DNA of 10,489 nt from Mucilaginibacter sp. GTDB taxonomy: Bacteria > Bacteroidota > Bacteroidia > Sphingobacteriales > Sphingobacteriaceae. Where the stretch lies: contig JAQBNY010000010.1 in assembly GCA_028288315.1 (NCBI GenBank), forward strand, positions 1 to 10,489, written 5' to 3'. The position numbers were made by a program, and so were the translations under genes. The notes beneath the pieces are model-generated. The model was given only the letters and a program-made list of their open reading frames with translations. It searched no databases and was not told the DNA's origin. Shown here piece by piece: positions 7,222-10,489 of the stretch (the stretch's first letter is position 1; every line of letters begins with the position of its first letter).

Positions 7222-8007
7222 ATGAACAAAATAGCTTTTACTATATCCGGTCTTGTCTGGTGTGTATTCTCTTCTTATCCCATCAAAGCGGGAAATGAGA
7301 ATAAAAACAATCTTAATGACGGAAAAGTTGTCCAAAAACAAGCAGTTAAAAATACAAGTGTATCAAATTTAATAATTGATCACACCCCCATCACATCATT
7401 GCCTTTTGGTAGTCCGTTATTGGTTTCATATAAATTTCCAAAAAACTGGAAAAATTATCTGAAAGACGATAAATCAGACTTACTTACAAATACACATAAA
7501 ACATTTGAAAAATGTAGAGCTTATTACAGACATCTTGTTGACGCAAAAGTAATTGTCAAGGCACCCATAATAAAAAGCACCAAATATTTCCATATTGGCG
7601 AGGATGCAGATTTATTAAAATATGAGAAGAAATTTAAAGCTGAATTTAAATATAAATTACCTGATATGGGGCATTACCAGGTTTATTTTGAATATGAAAG
7701 AGTGCCAATGGATTACATATATAAACTAATGGATACGGCGAATTCATTTGATAAATTATATTACGAGTATGCAAATTTGGTTTTATACGATGTACAAATA
7801 CAAAGAGCTACTATTTTAAATATATACCATTCATACTCTTTTAAAGAACCGACATCAGGTGAATTGAGACTTTTTTATATTGATACAAATAAAAGCATTC
7901 AAATTTATGAAGGCGCTGAAGGTGAACTTGACAGTGCGATGGAAAAAGCATATAGCGTGGAAATAGAAGATAACGGCAAAATAATTATTAAAAAAAGTAA
8001 AAAATAA
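7222..8007 (+). CDS. AT-rich orphan gene: predicted exported protein of unknown function
   Basis: A 261-residue protein starting MNKIAFTISGLVWCVFSSYPIKAG, a signal peptide with likely cleavage after Ala23. The open frame extends further upstream to 7141, but that part runs through the repeat, so the ATG at 7222 is preferred. The mature protein is rich in Lys, Tyr and Asn, with strand-like stretches such as PLLVSYKFPKNW, GHYQVYFEYERVP and KSIQIYEGAEG and a basic tail (IIIKKSKK). No catalytic motif or known domain is recognised. Base composition differs from the neighbours: I count 19 and 18 G+C in the 60-base lines starting 7501 and 7801, against 32 at 6121 in the amidase and 27 at 8821 in the SDR. 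With direct repeats on both sides, this suggests a transferred or cassette-like gene. Confidence 0.75.
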   Translation: MNKIAFTISGLVWCVFSSYPIKAGNENKNNLNDGKVVQKQAVKNTSVSNLIIDHTPITSLPFGSPLLVSYKFPKNWKNYLKDDKSDLLTNTHKTFEKCRAYYRHLVDAKVIVKAPIIKSTKYFHIGEDADLLKYEKKFKAEFKYKLPDMGHYQVYFEYERVPMDYIYKLMDTANSFDKLYYEYANLVLYDVQIQRATILNIYHSYSFKEPTSGELRLFYIDTNKSIQIYEGAEGELDSAMEKAYSVEIEDNGKIIIKKSKK

Positions 8008-8026
8008 ATTTATGGCTGATACCTGT

Positions 8027-8175
8027 GCCCTTGTTGGTGTTGTCACCAACAAGTCGCCATGCATCCCTACCTTGAAAGTTTTTACTGTCCTAAATATTGT
8101 TGGTGACAACACCAACAATGGCGAAGAAGAAAATACAATCTTCCGAACACCTATGGTGACAACACCAACAAGGGC
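8027..8175. repeat. 149-base element with exact 21-base terminal inverted repeats and nested palindromes
   Basis: The left end 8027-8047 is the exact reverse complement of the right end 8155-8175 (which begins GGTGACAACACCAACAAGG). A third copy of the motif (17 exact bases) is at 8102-8118. In addition 8031-8052 and 8097-8118 are each near-perfect hairpins (9-base arms TTGTTGGTG/CACCAACAA around a 4-base loop) and are exact reverse complements of each other over 22 bases, enclosing a 44-base core (8053-8096). No open frame of substance lies inside and no target-site duplication is obvious. It resembles a MITE-like or REP/BIME-like noncoding element. Stem-loops here could also end transcription of the orphan gene, but no T-tract follows. 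Confidence 0.75.
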
Positions 8176-8206
8176 GCGGAACTTGTTAAAGTATATATTC
8201 CGAAGG

Positions 8207-8239
8207 TGACACCATTTTATCCGTTGCTGACACCATTTT
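8207..8239 (+). repeat. Two tandem copies of TGACACCATTTT, 21 bases apart (insertion-sequence end-like)
   Basis: TGACACCATTTT occurs at 8207-8218 and again at 8228-8239, a start-to-start distance of 21 bases, about two helical turns. Repeated short binding sites of this kind at such spacing are seen at the ends of some insertion sequences, for example the IS21 family, and also at operators. No transposase gene is present in the window. It could be a leftover end, or a binding site in the promoter region of the SDR gene that starts at 8293. Confidence 0.5.
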
Positions 8240-8292
8240 TTGGGGCGGTTTTTGCTGCACCTTTGTTCCGTCAATCTTAAAATAAAAAGAAA

Positions 8293-9057
8293 ATGGAACC
8301 AACAAACAAAATTGCATTTATAACAGGCGGAAGCAGGGGCCTTGGTAAAAACGCTGCCTTAAAACTTGCACAAAAGGGAAACGATGTTATCATTACCTAT
8401 CGCAGTAAAAAAGAAGAAGCCGACGAGGTTGTAAAAGAAATTGAAGCACAGGGACTAAAGGCAGCAGCCCTGCAACTGGATACATCAAAGGTTGCAACCT
8501 TTGTCGATTTTAAAGACCAACTTACTACCACATTACAGCAAATATGGAAAAGGAATAGCTTCGACTTCCTGATAAATAATGCCGGTATTGATGCCGCATC
8601 GCCAATTGCGCAAACTACTGAAGAAGACTTTGATAACCTGTTTAACGTACACTTTAAGGGCGTTTACTTTTTAACCCAAACATTACTTACCACCATTGCC
8701 GATGGTGGCCGCATTATTAATTTATCAACCGGACTAACCCGTTTTGCCACACCCGGATACGCTGCCTATGCTTCTATGAAAGGTGCTATTGAGGTGTTTA
8801 CCAAATATTTGGCTAAAGAATTGGGCAGTCGCGGTATAGCTGCCAATTTGGTTGCACCAGGGATTATAGAAACAGATTTTACAAAACAGGCTTTTGACAG
8901 TCACCCGCAATTGCACGGTTTTATATCATCTATCACTGCTTTGGGCAGGCCCGGCCAGCCGGATGATATTGGCGGCGTTATTGCTTTCTTATGTTCAGAA
9001 GATGCCCGTTGGATAAACGCGCAACGGATAGAAGCATCGGGTGGTATGTTCTTGTAA
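8293..9057 (+). CDS. Short-chain dehydrogenase/reductase (classical SDR, FabG-like)
   Basis: A 254-residue cytoplasmic oxidoreductase with all classical SDR marks: the cofactor motif TGGSRGLG (11-18), Asp63 (LDTS) at the adenine ring, NNAG (95-98), Asn118, catalytic Ser145 (NLSTG), Tyr159 and Lys163 (YASMK), and a PG-I-TDF segment (189-196) after the active site. Arg37 after the second strand (YRSKK) favours NADP(H) over NAD(H). Length and the C-terminal GG element (EASGGMFL) are standard. It resembles 3-oxoacyl-ACP reductases and glucose dehydrogenase-type SDRs; there is no fatty-acid gene nearby, so the substrate is open. It stands alone: repeats lie upstream and a terminator follows. A CACCTTTG sequence at 8258-8265 is a weak -7 candidate without a matching -33. 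Confidence 0.9.
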   Translation: MEPTNKIAFITGGSRGLGKNAALKLAQKGNDVIITYRSKKEEADEVVKEIEAQGLKAAALQLDTSKVATFVDFKDQLTTTLQQIWKRNSFDFLINNAGIDAASPIAQTTEEDFDNLFNVHFKGVYFLTQTLLTTIADGGRIINLSTGLTRFATPGYAAYASMKGAIEVFTKYLAKELGSRGIAANLVAPGIIETDFTKQAFDSHPQLHGFISSITALGRPGQPDDIGGVIAFLCSEDARWINAQRIEASGGMFL

Positions 9058-9071
9058 TTTTATTCCAGATC

Positions 9072-9107
9072 AAAAGAGGGGTACATCAAATATGTCTCCC
9101 TCTTTTT
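9072..9107. terminator. Hairpin terminator after the SDR gene
   Basis: AAAAGAGGG (9072-9080) pairs with CCCTCTTTT (9098-9106), and inner bases extend the stem (TACAT/ATGT) around a small loop. The right arm ends in a T-run and the left arm in an A-run, so it can act in the forward direction for the SDR gene. It lies 14 bases after the SDR stop and isolates that gene from the DUF72 gene. Confidence 0.75.
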
Positions 9108-9108
9108 G

Positions 9109-9139
9109 TTTGTGCTTGTTGTAAGATTCTCTATCTTTC
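9109..9139 (+). promoter_or_regulatory. Bacteroidota-type promoter for the DUF72 gene
   Basis: TTTG at 9109-9112, a 19-base gap, then TATCTTTC at 9132-9139, which matches TAnnTTTG except for the last base. Spacing and both boxes fit the Bacteroidetes sigma-A consensus. It sits directly after the SDR terminator and about 18 bases before the ATG at 9158, giving a short A-rich leader. Confidence 0.5.
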
Positions 9140-9157
9140 AACACTAAAAATAAGCAT

Positions 9158-10078
9158 ATGGAATTTGGCCGTGTAACCGATGATGAATTAGGAGCAGTAA
9201 ACTTTACCCTGCCTGCCGATCCTGCATTTACCATTGAAACATTTGCGTCTGCAGCAGATAAAAGCCAACCCTTACAAGTGTATGCCGGTTGCGCAAAATG
9301 GGGCCGTAAGGAATGGGTTGGCAAGATATATCCACCTAAAACAAAAGACGCTAATTTTTTGGATGAGTACGTTAAACATTTTAATTGCATTGAGTTAAAC
9401 GCGACCTTTTACCAGGTTTACGGACCAGATACCATTGCCAAGTGGAAACAAAAGGCAGATATTAACCCGGATTTTAAATTTTGCCCTAAATTCTCACAAA
9501 GCATTAGCCATATACGTCGCTTAAAAAATGCGGAAGATATTACAACCAGTTACTATGAAGGTGTTTTAGCCTTTGGTGATAAGCTGGGCCCGTTATTTTT
9601 ACAGCTGAGCGATAACTTTACTCCTAAAAGCCTGCCCGAATTAACTGCTTACCTGGAACAGTTACCAACAGACATACCTGTGTTTGTAGAGTTAAGGCAT
9701 AAAGACTGGTTTGCAGTGCCTGAAAACAAACAGGCTGCTTTCAACCTATTTAAGCGTTTAAATATTGGCGCGGTAATAACAGATGCATCGGGCCGCAGAG
9801 ATTGCGTTCACATGATGTTGCCAACACAACATGCCTTTATCCGCTTTGTAGGTAACAGCCTGCACCCTACAGATTACCTCCGTTGTGATGAATGGGTAGA
9901 CAGGATTGTTCAATGGAAGCAAATGGGACTGCAATCCGTATGGTTTTTTATGCATCAGCATGATGAACGCTATTCGCCCGAGCTTTGCGATTATGTAATT
10001 GAGCAATTAAACAAAAAGTTAAGCATAAATGTACACCGCCCGCAGTTTATTAATAAGGAAAAGGGGTTGTTTGATTAG
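9158..10078 (+). CDS. DUF72 (YecE-family) protein
   Basis: A 306-residue soluble protein of the DUF72/YecE family, which has a TIM-barrel-like fold and no firmly established reaction. Typical features are VYAGCAKWGRKEWVGKIYPP (41-60), FNCIELNATFYQVYGPDTIAKWK (74-96), FKFCPKFSQSISHIRRL (106-122), GPLFLQLSDNF (143-153) and VFVELRHKDWF (175-185), with VWFFMHQHDE near 267-276. Compared with E. coli YecE (about 270 residues) it carries roughly 38 extra N-terminal residues, which looks normal for Bacteroidota members of the family. The ATG at 9158 fits the promoter found just upstream. It is a single-gene unit, facing the PspC gene on the other strand. Confidence 0.88.
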   Translation: MEFGRVTDDELGAVNFTLPADPAFTIETFASAADKSQPLQVYAGCAKWGRKEWVGKIYPPKTKDANFLDEYVKHFNCIELNATFYQVYGPDTIAKWKQKADINPDFKFCPKFSQSISHIRRLKNAEDITTSYYEGVLAFGDKLGPLFLQLSDNFTPKSLPELTAYLEQLPTDIPVFVELRHKDWFAVPENKQAAFNLFKRLNIGAVITDASGRRDCVHMMLPTQHAFIRFVGNSLHPTDYLRCDEWVDRIVQWKQMGLQSVWFFMHQHDERYSPELCDYVIEQLNKKLSINVHRPQFINKEKGLFD

Positions 10079-10094
10079 AAACACTAAATTTTTC

Positions 10095-10220
10095 CATCCT
10101 GAGCGACAAAATCCGGTGAATTCTGAAGGGAGAATGACATTTGCTGGGGTCATCCTGAGCTTGTCGAAGGACTTGCACAATGGCCCACCTCGCAATGCTT
10201 CGACAAGCTCAGCATGACCC
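10095..10220. repeat. Dispersed-type intergenic inverted repeat (CCTGAGCTTGTCGAAGG family)
   Basis: A 23-base arm at 10147-10169 pairs with 10198-10220 with one mismatch (22 of 23), separated by 28 bases. The CTGAGCTTGTCGAAG core is one I recognise as highly repeated in intergenic regions of many Bacteroidota and other genomes. A further partial copy starts at 10095 (CATCCTGAGC, repeated exactly at 10151-10160). It fills the 193-base gap between two convergent genes, where a long hairpin may serve as a transcription or mRNA 3' boundary for both. No gene is visible in this gap. Confidence 0.75.
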
Positions 10221-10271
10221 ATATAACCAAATATGTCATGGGTAACTTATTCGGTATGACCGGGTCTTCAT

Positions 10272-10487
10272 CTACCTATAATAGGTATGCTGCCGCTTTA
10301 TGTAATTGCGAATATCAAGCACTATACCTGCGAAAAAATAAAATATAAGCGGGAAACCCACGGCAAGGAAAGATGTGTAGATAAAGAAAAGACGGATTTT
10401 TGAGATAGAAATATTAAAACGCTCGCCAAGGTAAGTACATACCCCAAAGGAGTAGCGCTCAAAAAATGTAAATATCCGTTGTAACAT
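10272..10487 (-). CDS. Small PspC-domain membrane protein
   Basis: A 71-residue protein that is almost entirely a PspC domain: FGVCTYLGERFNISISKIRLFFIYTSF corresponds to the GVCaGLaeyfgi...lvRl core, followed by a hydrophobic segment (about 36-58) and a basic tail (NYIKRQH). Full PspC proteins of Proteobacteria are longer and act in the phage-shock envelope-stress response; this short stand-alone form is common in Bacteroidota and its role is not defined. The ATG at 10485-10487 leaves just two bases before the window edge, so an upstream in-frame start cannot be excluded, but the N-terminus MLQRIFTFFERYSFGVC fits a complete protein. Confidence 0.8.
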   Translation of the reverse strand: MLQRIFTFFERYSFGVCTYLGERFNISISKIRLFFIYTSFLAVGFPLIFYFFAGIVLDIRNYIKRQHTYYR

Positions 10488-10489
10488 AT

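Noticed and set aside
7137..8175. Integron-type gene cassette with attC sites
   Set aside because: The arms GTTGGTG and CACCAAC do not fit the attC core patterns GTTRRRY and RYYYAAC, and no integrase is visible.
8027..8175. CRISPR array
   Set aside because: The repeats are inverted, few and irregularly spaced, and there are no cas genes.
8012..8209. Open frame of 65 residues across the repeat element
   Set aside because: It lies wholly within inverted repeats, its translation simply reads the palindromes, and it resembles no protein.

Overview
The window looks chromosomal and comes from a Bacteroidota member, most likely Sphingobacteriaceae (Mucilaginibacter/Pedobacter-like). The clues are moderate to low GC, gene starts without Shine-Dalgarno sequences but with A-rich leaders, TAnnTTTG-type promoter sequences, many exported proteins whose signal peptides end in AQ or SQ, and protein families typical of that group. 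The genus is an inference from style and was not checked by a search.

Left part (1-1802, minus strand): a heparan-alpha-glucosaminide N-acetyltransferase-like membrane protein lies upstream of an exported ChbG/YdjC-type deacetylase that runs off the window edge. A REP-like hairpin sits between them. Both families act on amino sugars, so they may share a pathway. Next (1959-3019, plus) is a coupled pair: a small conserved protein whose stop overlaps the GTG start of a PhnP-like metallo-beta-lactamase-fold hydrolase. A convergent small lipoprotein follows (3030-3491, minus).

Middle (3653-7126, plus): an exported nucleotide pyrophosphatase/phosphodiesterase (NPP) overlaps by 4 bases a small exported protein of unknown function. 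A Tat-exported amidase follows. This could be a small extracytoplasmic hydrolase operon.

Right part: an AT-rich orphan gene for an exported protein (7222-8007) is flanked by two direct copies of a noncoding repeat of about 55 bases. The downstream copy belongs to a 149-base element with exact 21-base terminal inverted repeats, followed by a tandem TGACACCATTTT motif that resembles an insertion-sequence end. This mosaic is the most unusual part of the window. It is followed by an SDR oxidoreductase, a terminator, a DUF72 protein with a good Bacteroidota promoter, a dispersed 23-base inverted repeat, and a small PspC-domain membrane protein on the minus strand at the right edge.

Most of the window is ordinary accessory or housekeeping sequence. 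No CRISPR array, tRNA, rRNA or complete mobile element was seen.
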